A stretch of 51,754 bases of DNA from an uncultured Microbacterium sp. (GCA_913774845.1 CAJYJO010000005.1:1-51754), one strand, 5' to 3'; shown: positions 15,234 through 23,948, numbered from the stretch's first letter. Notes: generated from the sequence alone by a model not told the origin. Numbers and translations: made by a program.

Positions 15234-18134
15234 CTATGTGGCGATCCGCCAGCGAATCGTGAACAAATGCTCCGTCTCCTGGGTTCCCTGGAGCGATTGC
15301 TCGATCAGCTCGAGGTACTTGTCGGCCTCGGCCCGGAGCTTCTTGCGTGTCTCGCGGAAATCCTCGTCGGCCTCCTCGGCACGCTGCTCCCACTTCCGGG
15401 CTTCCTTCTTGAGCCGTAGCTGCTCCATCGGATCGTCGGCCTGCCGAGCGAGCTTGCGGGCCTCCTTCTCCTTGGCCCGGTAGTCGCGGATGGCACCCTC
15501 GTGCTCAGCCTTGCGATCCTGCTGGCTTCGGTAGAGCAGTTCCTCCTGCTGGTCGTAGTAGCGGGAGTTGCGGCCCTGGACTTCCTTCTCCAGCTCAGCC
15601 CGTCGAGTGTCGAGATGCGGCATGAAGCGGCTCCCGTCGATCGCCACGGGCCCTGTTCCGACGTCGATGCAGGCGAGGTCGAGGATGTCTGCGACGTACT
15701 CCTCGTCGAGCCACCGCCCGTCGTCAGTCAGTGCGCCGGCGAGCATGTAGGACTCGGAGACGTCCTCCTCGCGCGCCTTCATGCGGAAGGTCGCGACGCT
15801 GACGGTGAGCTCACCGCTGGTGCTCTCCAGCGTGCGGATCGCGCTGCTGACGCGCTTCGACTGGCTTAGCGAGAAGGTCAGCTCGCGTGCCGGGGTGTCG
15901 TGGGTCTTGGCGGTCTCGACGACGTGCTGGGCCAGCGGGCTCGCGTATCGGTACTGGTGGGCGTTCTCCAGCGGCTGGGACTTGAAGAAGTAGCGCCCGG
16001 TCGACGCATCCCTCACGGGCGACTCGTTCAGCACGAAGGTGCGCCCGTCGCCCTCGAAGGTGGCGTGCTGGTCGAGTTCGTGCCGGGTTATCGCGAGCAG
16101 CAGGCGCTCGAACTTGTTGAGCACCTCGCCGGACTGCGTGTCGTAGGCCTTGAGGCGATCCTGGACGTGGGGGTCGAGGTTGTCGAAGACCTTCGCCTTG
16201 GCGCTGGCCATCTCGCGCGAGATCTCGCCCGCGTACTGCGCCTCCAGCTCCTTGAACGCGGAGTCCAGTTCGTCAGCGGTTCTGCAGCGGGTGAGGATGT
16301 CGCTGATCGTCTTCTCGAAGTCCAGCCCGTCCTCGATCGCGCCGAGCACCTCGTCGCTGGCGCCAAAGACGCTGGAGAACAGTTGAAACTTGTTCGTCAG
16401 CAACTCCAGGATGCGCTGCTCGGCGATGTTGCCTTTATTCGAGAAGTTCACGACGACGACGTTGTGCTTCTGCCCGAAGCGGTGCACACGGCCAATGCGC
16501 TGCTCGACCCGCTGCGGGTTCCAGGGCAGGTCGTAGTTGACGAGCATCGAGCAGAACTGCAGGTTGATGCCCTCTGCCGCAGCCTCGGTCGCGATCATGA
16601 TCGTGCCCTCAGCGCGGAAGTAGTCCACGAGCGCCTTGCGACGATCCACGGCGGCGATGCCGGTGATCAGGTCGCCGTCTCTGTTCTTCTCCAGCCACGC
16701 CTGGTGGATCGCGGTCTGCTCCGGCCCGTTGTTCGAACCGTTGAATAGAACGAGTCCCTTGCCGCGACCGGCCTCCCGCAGCGAGCGCGCGATGTACTCC
16801 TGCGTCTTGGTCGAGTCGGTGAAGATGATGGCCTTCTCAGGAGCACCCAGCTCACGCAGCCGCTCGAAGCCCAGATCGAGCGCCTCACCAAGCTTGACCG
16901 CCTTCTGGTTCTCGGTGATCGAACGAGCCAGAGCCGCGTACTCGCGCAGCTCCGCAACCTCGGCATGCATCGCCTCCAGCAACGACTCGTCTAGCGGCAA
17001 CGACGACGCCCGGGCACCTGTGCCCGCGCCGTCGATCTCGTCGGCCTCCTCCAGTTCCTCGCTGGTGATCTCGTCGTCGACAGTGAAGTCTGCCGCCACC
17101 AGACCGCCGCGGCCGTCGCGGCGCTGCCCGGCGGCAACCTCATCGGCCAGACGATTCGCGATGTTCTCCAACGTGCTCGCGACCGCGTAGGTCGACGAGC
17201 CGAGACGCCTGCGGATGATCAGGGCAGAGAGGTGGCGCTGGCTCCCGGCGAAGGCGAACAGCTCGTCGCGCTGCAGGTAGTCATTCACCAGGTCGTAGAG
17301 ACGTGCCTCGTCCGGTGACGGAGTGAACTCGACCGTCAGCGGCAGTCGCTTGGTGAAGTGGATGTACTTGTCGGCATCGCGCCGCAACGTGCGCTTCGAG
17401 ACGGTGGCGACACGATCCACCAGATCGTCATCTCCGCCGAGGTCTCGGTTCTTGACGTACCGTTCCCGGAAGGCATCGAGTGAGTAGAAATAGCCAGGGT
17501 CAAAGATCGAGACCAGCCCGTACAGCTCCTCCAGCTTGTTCTGTAGCGGCGTGGCGGTCAGCAGCACCGTCTTGTGGGTTCCCCGCACGATGTGCGCGAC
17601 TGCCTCGGCAGCCTTTGTCTTGCCTGTCCAGTAGTTGCGCAGCCGGTGCGCCTCGTCCGCAACCACCAGATCCCACGCCTTGAGCAGTGAGGTCTCGTGC
17701 CGCAGCGCGAACTCATAGGAGCAGATCAGCACCTGCGCCGAACGACCGACCGCAGCAGCAGCAAGCAGCGCGTCCTTCAACTTTGGGTCGAGGATGGCGG
17801 ACGGGATGAGGAACTTCTCGTACAGCTCCTGCTGCCACTGTTGGCGCAGGCTCGACGGGGCGACGATCAGGATGCTGCGGCGGCGTTCGGCCCAGTACTG
17901 CGAGATGACGATGCCCGCCTCGATCGTCTTTCCGAGGCCCACCTCATCAGCGAGGATCACGCCCGGCAGGAACGGTGTCTGCAGAGCGAACAGGGCGGCG
18001 TCGATCTGGTGCGGCTTCGGCTCCACCTGGGCGTCGAACAGGAGCCCGGCGAGCTTGCCGACGTGATCGTTGGCGTAGCTGCGCTGGAGCTCGTGCGCGT
18101 AATACTTCGCCTGGTAATCAGTAAGTCTTGTCAC
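15234..18134 (-). CDS. SNF2-family DNA translocase of the restriction locus
   Basis: A 966-residue Swi2/Snf2 ATPase. Walker A is GLGKT at 66-70 within LADEVGLGKTIEAGIV; DEAH is at 160-163 and LLTATPLQ at 191-198. The helicase C-terminal lobe has LPWNPQRVEQRIGRVHRFGQ near residues 530-555. Residues about 860-940 are strongly charged, a likely long coiled coil. SNF2 proteins with this RapA-like N terminus occur in several defence loci (for example DrmD of DISARM), where they are thought to remodel or track along DNA. GTG 18134 follows a GGGGGGA ribosome-binding site. The gene is upstream of mod and res and probably cotranscribed with them. Confidence 0.88.
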   Translation of the reverse strand: MTRLTDYQAKYYAHELQRSYANDHVGKLAGLLFDAQVEPKPHQIDAALFALQTPFLPGVILADEVGLGKTIEAGIVISQYWAERRRSILIVAPSSLRQQWQQELYEKFLIPSAILDPKLKDALLAAAAVGRSAQVLICSYEFALRHETSLLKAWDLVVADEAHRLRNYWTGKTKAAEAVAHIVRGTHKTVLLTATPLQNKLEELYGLVSIFDPGYFYSLDAFRERYVKNRDLGGDDDLVDRVATVSKRTLRRDADKYIHFTKRLPLTVEFTPSPDEARLYDLVNDYLQRDELFAFAGSQRHLSALIIRRRLGSSTYAVASTLENIANRLADEVAAGQRRDGRGGLVAADFTVDDEITSEELEEADEIDGAGTGARASSLPLDESLLEAMHAEVAELREYAALARSITENQKAVKLGEALDLGFERLRELGAPEKAIIFTDSTKTQEYIARSLREAGRGKGLVLFNGSNNGPEQTAIHQAWLEKNRDGDLITGIAAVDRRKALVDYFRAEGTIMIATEAAAEGINLQFCSMLVNYDLPWNPQRVEQRIGRVHRFGQKHNVVVVNFSNKGNIAEQRILELLTNKFQLFSSVFGASDEVLGAIEDGLDFEKTISDILTRCRTADELDSAFKELEAQYAGEISREMASAKAKVFDNLDPHVQDRLKAYDTQSGEVLNKFERLLLAITRHELDQHATFEGDGRTFVLNESPVRDASTGRYFFKSQPLENAHQYRYASPLAQHVVETAKTHDTPARELTFSLSQSKRVSSAIRTLESTSGELTVSVATFRMKAREEDVSESYMLAGALTDDGRWLDEEYVADILDLACIDVGTGPVAIDGSRFMPHLDTRRAELEKEVQGRNSRYYDQQEELLYRSQQDRKAEHEGAIRDYRAKEKEARKLARQADDPMEQLRLKKEARKWEQRAEEADEDFRETRKKLRAEADKYLELIEQSLQGTQETEHLFTIRWRIAT

Positions 18135-18267
18135 GCTTGTCCCCCCGGCTTACCTCAACCATGCCTTACGTGTGAAAACTCCGCAGGGATTCTGGGCCGA
18201 GATCGTGTACCCGTCTGATATCACGGTCGGTCGACGCCGCGTCGCGGAGCGTTTCTCTGCATGTTTC

Positions 18268-19338
18268 TTAGGCCGTCGCGCTCTCGTCGATCACCCAGGA
18301 CCGACGCAATGGGATGAGCTCCCGGATTGCGTCAGGCATGACCTCATAGTGCTTCAACAAGCGGTCGACTAATTCCTCGGCGTCCCAGACGGCAACTCGG
18401 AGACGCTGTGCGTCGACTCTGGCCTGGGCCGGTGCCGTGAGGCCACCCATAGCCACCAGCAGACCGTGATCTGCCTGATGTTGACCGACAACGCCTCCCA
18501 GTTGGTCGAGCACCTCGGATCCGACGCGGCTGGTCTGCGACTTCACCTGGACGATGATCGTTGGAGCCGAGATGCCGAGCACGCCCGAACCAGCGATGAT
18601 GTCGATGCCGCCGTCCGCACCCTTGGGTGGGACTTTGCATGTCATCCCCTCGGCTCGCAGAATCTCGGCGACGAGATCTTGGAGCGCGTGACCCGCGAAC
18701 TTTTCCTTGACGAGGGTGAGGATGCGATCCCGCGAGTACCGGATGATGTCCTGCCCGTTGCTGGCAATCGCCTCATCCGTATCGACGACATCGTCCTCCG
18801 TCTTCGAGATCGAAAGCGGGATTCCCGGTCGTGCACCAGGGTCCGTTTCCGCGCCCCGAAGCACTCGTCCCAGTCGGTAAGCGGCATCATTGCGGCTGAT
18901 CTGCACCACCGTGCTGAAGGCGCCGAGTGAGTAGAGCAAGTCCTGATTGATGGCCGTCCGCGCGACGTCCGGGCGCTTCCAGTCGACGGCCCTGACGTGA
19001 TTCAGGACGTCTGCGCCGGGAAGATACTTGTACGCTCCCGTGACGATACCGAAGGCGAGCTTGCCAACGCTCTTCAGGGGAAGTACGACGATGTCACCGA
19101 CGGACATCCGGTTCGCAAAGGCGTTGAGCTGCGCGGCGTAGTTTGCGACCGCCTTCTCGCTCTTCTCGGGCATGGTCGGGGAGAGAAGCGCCCGCATGGC
19201 GGGCAGATCCTTCGCCACGGAGAGATCGCCGACCTCGCGGAAATCAACCGCCGTGTAGCCGCTCTCGAGCATCCAGTTGTCGAACGTGTAGTTCTTCGAT
19301 CCTCTTACAAGCCAGGCCCGCGGCTCCGTCGTCCCCAT
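18268..19338 (-). CDS. Mrr-type restriction endonuclease with EVE-like N terminus
   Basis: A 356-residue protein. The N-terminal part (AWLVRGSKNYTFDNWMLESG, then VDFREVGDLS, MSVGDIVVLPL, LAFGIVTGAYKYLP, to about residue 125) resembles EVE/PUA-like modified-base reader domains. The C-terminal Mrr domain begins near 215 (HALQDLVAEILRAEGM) and has GADGGIDI with D246 and IIVQVKSQ with Q264 and K266, the catalytic Mrr triad region. Mrr enzymes cut methylated or otherwise modified DNA. It is 133 bases upstream of the SNF2 gene on the same strand and may be the first gene of the locus, adding attack on modified phage DNA to a methylation-guided system. Confidence 0.78.
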   Translation of the reverse strand: MGTTEPRAWLVRGSKNYTFDNWMLESGYTAVDFREVGDLSVAKDLPAMRALLSPTMPEKSEKAVANYAAQLNAFANRMSVGDIVVLPLKSVGKLAFGIVTGAYKYLPGADVLNHVRAVDWKRPDVARTAINQDLLYSLGAFSTVVQISRNDAAYRLGRVLRGAETDPGARPGIPLSISKTEDDVVDTDEAIASNGQDIIRYSRDRILTLVKEKFAGHALQDLVAEILRAEGMTCKVPPKGADGGIDIIAGSGVLGISAPTIIVQVKSQTSRVGSEVLDQLGGVVGQHQADHGLLVAMGGLTAPAQARVDAQRLRVAVWDAEELVDRLLKHYEVMPDAIRELIPLRRSWVIDESATA

Positions 19339-19421
19339 CGTTTGAGCCTATCGACTGAGCCCCCCAGAATTGGGGGTGTGGCGTCTGATCCCGGGCCGCA
19401 CCCCGCCGCGTCACCCCGCAG

Positions 19422-19490
19422 CTATCGAGCACTCCAGGTCAGACTGAAGCGGTCGATCAGCATGCCAGAGCCAGCGCTCCAGACGGAACT
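19422..19490 (-). pseudogene. C-terminal remnant of a VOC (PhnB-like) gene
   Basis: Minus-strand codons from 19490 read SSVWSAGSGMLIDRFSLTWSAR and stop (TAG, 19424-19422). This is the last strand of PhnB-like VOC proteins and resembles the end of the intact paralogue at 22405-22860 (WSAGFGMLTDRFGVTWSA). No upstream part of the gene is visible. The remnant marks old host DNA just outside the right side of the defence island. Confidence 0.6.
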
Positions 19491-19557
19491 GAATGAAGAC
19501 GATGCCGCCCTCGACATGCGTGACGGGAAGGCTGCGGATCAAACCGAGCAGGACGGC

Positions 19558-20685
19558 TCACCCGCCCGCAAACCACCCATTCACCCCAAGCGCCGACCCC
19601 GCCCGCGGCAGATACTGATCGAAGTACACCCGCGCCACCAACTTCCGCCGGCTCCCCACACCTGCCTTGTCGAAGATCGACTTGAGGTGGTCCTGCACCG
19701 TGTAGGGCGACACGTGCATCGAGGCGGCGATCTCCTTCGTGTCGGCGCCGCGGAGCACCGCCCCGACCACTTCGCGCTCGCGAAGAGTGAGCGTGAACGC
19801 CGCGGCCACGATGTCGACGACCTCCTGCGGACGCGCCTCCTCGATCGTCACCACCACGTCGCCTGCCCGGTCGCCGACGCCGCCGATGGGTGCGGCGTGC
19901 AGCACCAGCCACACGCCGTCGGGCGTGCGCGTGCGGATGCGTGGCATCCGGTCCATCGCTCCTGATGCGAAGCGGCGCGCGCCGCCGATGAGCGCCTGGA
20001 TGTAGCTGAGGGGGTCGGTGCCGGGGGTGCTGAGCTGAGCGAGCCGTTCTTGCGCGCCGGGGCTCGACTGCACGACGCGACCGGTCGCGTCGATGATGAG
20101 CACGGCGGGGCCGGTCGGTTGTGCGGCCTCGCGTGAGGCGACCTGCGACAGCAGGCCGGTGCGGATGCCACGCGTCAGGGCCGGGGCAATCTCGGTCAGC
20201 AGGGCCAGCTCGCCGGGGTCGAAGACGGCGTCGTCCGTGCCGCGGAGGATGGACAGCGTCGCCCAGACGCCGCCCCGATCGGCGAACACGACGCGCGCCT
20301 CGTCGGCGTACCCGAAGCGGGGGAGCACGAGGTCGGCCATGCGCTCGAGGCGGTCGACCTGGCCGCCCGTGGCGGAGTGGATTCCCACGGCGACGCTGCC
20401 CGCCGAGACCATCTCGTCGTAGTGCGTCGGGTCGGGTTCGCCGCCGTACTCGATGCGCGCCCAGGCCACGTCGGACTCGTTGCGGCCCAGCAGATCGCCG
20501 AGCTTGTACGTGCGCGAGATCAGGGAGGTCGCGGGGTCGGTGCTCGAGAAGCAGCCCGCCACGAAGGGGATGACGCCCAACAGCGTGGCGGCGGACTCCG
20601 CCATGAAGTCCGCCAGTGGAAGACCGGCGCGCGACAGCACGTCGATGTCGCTGCGCGCTCGTCCGGCGGCCAGGGCGGTGACCAT
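19558..20685 (-). CDS. LuxR-family transcriptional regulator
   Basis: A 375-residue regulator starting at ATG 20685 (MVTALAAGRARSDIDVL). The C terminus is a GerE/LuxR helix-turn-helix: LTLREREVVGAVLRGADTKEIAASMHVSPYTVQDHLKSIFDKAGVGSRRKLV. The N-terminal 200 residues look GAF-like (ADEARVVFADRGGVWATLSILRG), and residues about 215-300 look PAS-like (GPAVLIIDATGRVVQSSPGAQERL). It lacks the phospho-acceptor receiver domain, so it probably senses a small molecule directly. It is divergent from an FAD-dependent oxidase gene at 20826, the likely target. Confidence 0.85.
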   Translation of the reverse strand: MVTALAAGRARSDIDVLSRAGLPLADFMAESAATLLGVIPFVAGCFSSTDPATSLISRTYKLGDLLGRNESDVAWARIEYGGEPDPTHYDEMVSAGSVAVGIHSATGGQVDRLERMADLVLPRFGYADEARVVFADRGGVWATLSILRGTDDAVFDPGELALLTEIAPALTRGIRTGLLSQVASREAAQPTGPAVLIIDATGRVVQSSPGAQERLAQLSTPGTDPLSYIQALIGGARRFASGAMDRMPRIRTRTPDGVWLVLHAAPIGGVGDRAGDVVVTIEEARPQEVVDIVAAAFTLTLREREVVGAVLRGADTKEIAASMHVSPYTVQDHLKSIFDKAGVGSRRKLVARVYFDQYLPRAGSALGVNGWFAGG

Positions 20686-20825
20686 GCTGACAGTGTCCTC
20701 GCTGCGGCGAGGCACCGCTATCCCACGTTTCTGGGGGTCCCGATTTTCCCCCTGGCCTGGGATCGTCGTCGTTCGCCAGAATGAGCAGAGTCGTACCGTC
20801 ACCCACCCGAAAGAACGGTCTTCTC

Positions 20826-22208
20826 ATGTCTTCTCTCTCCGAAATCCCTCTCGACGAGCGTGCCGCCACGCTGCGCGACGCGCTCGGCTCCCGCGTCGTC
20901 TTCGCCGGCGACCCCGAGTACGACGTCGTCCGCATGCCGTGGAACGTCGCCGTCGACCAGCGCCCCTTCGCCGTCGCCACGCCCGAGTCCGCCGAAGAGG
21001 TGATCGACATCGTCCGCGCGGCGACCGCCGCGGGGCTGCGGGTCGCGCCGCAGTCCACGGGGCACGCCGCCGCCGGTCTGGCGGAGTCGGGCCTCGCCGA
21101 CGTGGTGCTCGTGCGCCTGTCCACCCTGCGCGGAGTGACCGTGCACCCCGACAGTCGCACGGCGATCGTGCTCGGCGGCTCGCACTGGAACGACGTCCTC
21201 GCCGCCGCAGCCCCCTCCTATGGCCTCACCGCCCTGCACGGGAGCGCGGGCGACGTCTCCGTCGCCGGCTACGCGCTGGGCGGCGGCGTCTCGTTCTACG
21301 CCCGGGCCTACGGGCTCGCCGTCAACACCGTGCGGGCCGTGCAGATCGTCACCGCCGACGGCTCGCTGGTGCGCGCGAGCGCCCACGAGAACACCGACCT
21401 GTTCTGGGCCGTCCGGGGCGGCGCAGGCTCGTTCGGCATCGTCGTCTCGCTCGAGATCGACCTGCTGCCCCACGCCGACGTGTTTGCCGGGATGCTGCTC
21501 TGGGACGCCTCGTTCACGCCGGCGGTCAGTCGCGCATGGGCCAAGTGGTCGGCATCCCTCCCCGAATCGGTCACCTCGACCCTGCGTGTGATGAACTTCC
21601 CGCCGCTGCCCGAACTGCCGCCGTTCCTGTCGGGGCGGTCGGTCGTCGTGATCGACGGCGCGATCCTCGAGACCAACGCCCGCGCGGCCGAGCTGCTGGC
21701 CCCGCTGCGCGAGCTCGCGCCCGAGATCGACTCGTTCGGCCGGATCCCGGCATCCGCTCTGGTGCAGGTGCACATGGATCCCCCACAGCCGACCCCCGCG
21801 GTCACACGCCATCGCATGCTCTCGTCGCTGCCCGAAGAGGCGGTGGCCGCGTTCGTGGCGGCATCCGAGGATCCGGGACTCTTCGTCGCCGAGCTCCGCC
21901 ATCTCGGTGGTGCGGCTGCGCGCCCGGCGGCGGACGCGGGAGCGGTGTCGGCGGTCGCGGGCGACTACCTGGTGCACGGGATTGCGGTCCCGCCCGTGCC
22001 GGAGGCGGTTCCGGCGGCCGCGGCCGCGGCCACTGCGCTCGTCGACGCCCTCGCGCCGTGGGCCGGCGACGGCCTCGCGCTCACCTTCATCGACGGGGGA
22101 GCCGACCGTGCGTTGGGCTTCGGGGCGTCGATCGACCGGCTGCGCGCGCTGAAGGCCGACGGGGATCCGCGGAACGTGTTCGCCGCGGCTAATCCGGTCG
22201 GGGACTGA
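20826..22208 (+). CDS. FAD-linked oxidase, BBE/6-hydroxynicotine-oxidase type
   Basis: A 460-residue flavoprotein of the PCMH/BBE group. The FAD domain has PFAVATPESAEEVIDIVRAATAAGLRVAPQSTGHAAAGL, where the His of TGH is in the position that binds FAD covalently in relatives. It also has HGSAGDVSVAGYALGGGVSFYARAYGL, the second FAD-binding stretch; no Cys is present there for a second covalent bond. The C terminus ends DPRNVFAAANPV, the BBE tail. Such enzymes oxidise alcohols, amines or sugars and give H2O2. Substrate unknown. ATG 20826 is preferred to an upstream in-frame ATG at 20781. It is divergent from the LuxR-type gene. Confidence 0.85.
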   Translation: MSSLSEIPLDERAATLRDALGSRVVFAGDPEYDVVRMPWNVAVDQRPFAVATPESAEEVIDIVRAATAAGLRVAPQSTGHAAAGLAESGLADVVLVRLSTLRGVTVHPDSRTAIVLGGSHWNDVLAAAAPSYGLTALHGSAGDVSVAGYALGGGVSFYARAYGLAVNTVRAVQIVTADGSLVRASAHENTDLFWAVRGGAGSFGIVVSLEIDLLPHADVFAGMLLWDASFTPAVSRAWAKWSASLPESVTSTLRVMNFPPLPELPPFLSGRSVVVIDGAILETNARAAELLAPLRELAPEIDSFGRIPASALVQVHMDPPQPTPAVTRHRMLSSLPEEAVAAFVAASEDPGLFVAELRHLGGAAARPAADAGAVSAVAGDYLVHGIAVPPVPEAVPAAAAAATALVDALAPWAGDGLALTFIDGGADRALGFGASIDRLRALKADGDPRNVFAAANPVGD

Positions 22209-22366
22209 CGGATGCCGGCGGGGCGGGGCCGTCTCCCCGTCCCGCCGGTACCTGACGAACGTGACCCGATAGCGTGTTGACCGAAACCGCAGAGTGCGGG
22301 GCGGGGGGGGGTTCTCAAGCAGGGCGAAAGCCGACACCGTCCAGAGCGACTGAGAGACACGCCAAG

Positions 22367-22397
22367 AAGGGCCCGCGCCGTGACCGCGCGGGCCCTT
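22367..22397. terminator. bidirectional hairpin terminator
   Basis: AAGGGCCCGCGC (22367-22378) and GCGCGGGCCCTT (22386-22397) form a perfect 12-bp stem with a 7-base loop. It lies between the convergent FAD oxidase and VOC genes. The A/T pairs at the stem base suit termination in both directions. The rest of 22209-22404 holds no gene; there is a run of nine to ten G near 22303-22312. Confidence 0.8.
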
Positions 22398-22404
22398 GCG
22401 GTAT

Positions 22405-22860
22405 TCAGTCCGCGACAACGGACGCGCTCCAAGTAACCCCAAACCGATCCGTCAGCATCCCGAACCCCGCGCTCCACGCCGACGCAGCCAGCGGGTCGAC
22501 GACCGTGGCATCCACTGCCAGAGCGTCCCAGTAGCCCTGCAGCTCCTCGAGCGTGGGGGAGCTGATCGACACGAACAGGGCCTGGTCGGTGATCGTCGCG
22601 TTGTTCTCGCGATGCGTCGCTCCGCCGCCGGCGATGCCGCCCTCGGTGCGGCCGGGAATGTCGTAGCCCATGATGCGGAAGCCGTTCTCGGCAGCGACCA
22701 GGCCGAAGACGACCTTGTCGGATCCGGGAATCTCGGGCGGCATCCCGAAATCGGCGTACGTGTTGATCACGAGGTGGCCGCCGAAGACGGACTGGTAGAA
22801 CGCGAGCGCCTCGCGGGCGTCGCCTCGGAAGTTCAGGTGGGTGGTGGTCTGCACGGACAT
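22405..22860 (-). CDS. VOC family protein, PhnB-like
   Basis: A 151-residue PhnB/3-demethylubiquinone-methyltransferase-like VOC protein: MSVQTTTHLNFRGDAREALAFYQSVFGGHLVI, then ENGFRIMGYDIPG, ISSPTLEELQGYWDAL and WSAGFGMLTDRFGVTWS. The fold is typical, but members of this subgroup have no proven general function. It is divergent from a WYL regulator, with 97 bases between them holding a repeated decamer. A decayed paralogue end is at 19422-19490. Confidence 0.88.
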   Translation of the reverse strand: MSVQTTTHLNFRGDAREALAFYQSVFGGHLVINTYADFGMPPEIPGSDKVVFGLVAAENGFRIMGYDIPGRTEGGIAGGGATHRENNATITDQALFVSISSPTLEELQGYWDALAVDATVVDPLAASAWSAGFGMLTDRFGVTWSASVVAD

Positions 22861-22936
22861 GTCTGTTCCTCGGTATGCCGGCCGGAATCGGCTTGTGAAC
22901 CGACGGTCTCACCCGTATAGGTCTGTTCCTGTCCTA
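22861..22936. promoter_or_regulatory. repeated decamer and dyad between divergent genes
   Basis: GTCTGTTCCT occurs at 22861-22870, abutting the VOC start codon, and again at 22921-22930. The second copy is inside an imperfect dyad: TAGGTCTG (22918-22925) and CTGTCCTA (22929-22936), 6 of 8 pairs matching. Copies 60 bases apart on one face of the DNA would suit looping by the adjacent WYL regulator; this is an inference. Confidence 0.45.
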
Positions 22937-22957
22937 GATGCGATCTATTCTCGATGC

Positions 22958-23944
22958 ATGGCCACGACGTCGCGACTGCTCACCCTGCTGTCGCTGCTGC
23001 AGGCCCGGCGTGACTGGCCGGGATCGGTGCTGGCGTCGCGGCTCGGCATCAGCGATCGCACGGTGCGGCGCGATATCGATCGGCTCCGCGAGATGGGTTA
23101 CCGCATCGAGTCGACGATGGGCCCTGACGGCGGATACCGGCTCGAAGCCGGCAACGACATGCCCCCGCTGCTCTTCGACGACGATCAGGCGCTCGCGGTC
23201 GCGATCGCGTTGCGGGCGGCGCCGGCCCTCGGTGCCGGGATCGGCGAGGCCGCGGTCCGCGCTCTCGCGACGATGCGCCAGGTGCTTCCATCGCGGCTTC
23301 GGCATCGGCTCGACGCGGTCGAGGTCACGACGGTGGGGCGTCCGGGTGAGGCGCCCGCGGCCGCGGTGCAGCTCGACGTTCTGCTGACGCTGGCGCAGGC
23401 CGTGCGCGACCGGGTGACGCTGCGCTTCGATTACCTGCCGAGGGGCGAGGGCAACGCCCAGCCGCGACGCGTCGAGCCGCACCACCTCGTCACCTCGCAC
23501 GGTCGGTGGTACCTGCTCGGATGGGATCTCGACCGCGACGACTGGCGGCTGTTCTCGGCGGAGCGGGTGCGTCCTCGTGTCCCGCAGGGCGCGCCATTCG
23601 TGCCGCGTGCGCTGCCGGGTGGTGACGTCGACGCGTTCGTCTCGGGACGCTTCAAGGGGTCGGATGCCAACGAGTGGCCGTGCCGTGGAACAGTCGTCCT
23701 GCACGCGCCCGCGCATCGCGTCCGGCCCTTCGCGGGCGACGGAACCGTGACGGTGGTCGACGAGGGCCGCTGCACCCTCGAGGTCGGGTCGTGGTCGTGG
23801 GGTGCGCTGGCGGCATCCTTCGGTCGGTTCGAGGTGGCGATGGACGTCGTCGAGCCTCCGGAATTGGCGGACGCGTTCGCGGTGCAGGCGGCGCGATTCG
23901 CGGCAGCGGGTTCTTCCAAAGACGGGGACCGGCGAGGAAGCTAG
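22958..23944 (+). CDS. YafY-type HTH/WYL-domain transcriptional regulator
   Basis: A 328-residue regulator. The N-terminal winged helix-turn-helix is SRLLTLLSLLQARRDWPGSVLASRLGISDRTVRRDIDRLREMGYRI (about residues 4-50). The WYL domain includes VRDRVTLRFDYLPRGEG and VEPHHLVTSHGRWYLLGWDLDRDDWRLFSAERV, with the WYL signature appearing as WYL in GRWYLLGWD. The C-terminal WCX part follows. WYL domains bind nucleotides or nucleic-acid ligands and in some actinobacteria respond to DNA damage. Start ATG 22958. Its stop is 4 bases before the next gene, so it is probably cotranscribed with it. Confidence 0.9.
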   Translation: MATTSRLLTLLSLLQARRDWPGSVLASRLGISDRTVRRDIDRLREMGYRIESTMGPDGGYRLEAGNDMPPLLFDDDQALAVAIALRAAPALGAGIGEAAVRALATMRQVLPSRLRHRLDAVEVTTVGRPGEAPAAAVQLDVLLTLAQAVRDRVTLRFDYLPRGEGNAQPRRVEPHHLVTSHGRWYLLGWDLDRDDWRLFSAERVRPRVPQGAPFVPRALPGGDVDAFVSGRFKGSDANEWPCRGTVVLHAPAHRVRPFAGDGTVTVVDEGRCTLEVGSWSWGALAASFGRFEVAMDVVEPPELADAFAVQAARFAAAGSSKDGDRRGS

Positions 23945-23948
23945 CCGC

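Noticed and set aside
10279-19338. Assignment as DISARM or BREX
   Set aside because: No DrmA/DrmB/DrmC, PglZ, BrxC or BrxL homologue is present; SNF2 plus a methylase alone is not enough.
6318-19500. Island as a complete prophage or integrative element
   Set aside because: No integrase, transposase, capsid or conjugation genes were recognised, and no att-like direct repeats were found by eye at the borders.
23049-23291. Small antisense ORF in the WYL regulator
   Set aside because: No protein features; the plus strand clearly encodes the regulator.
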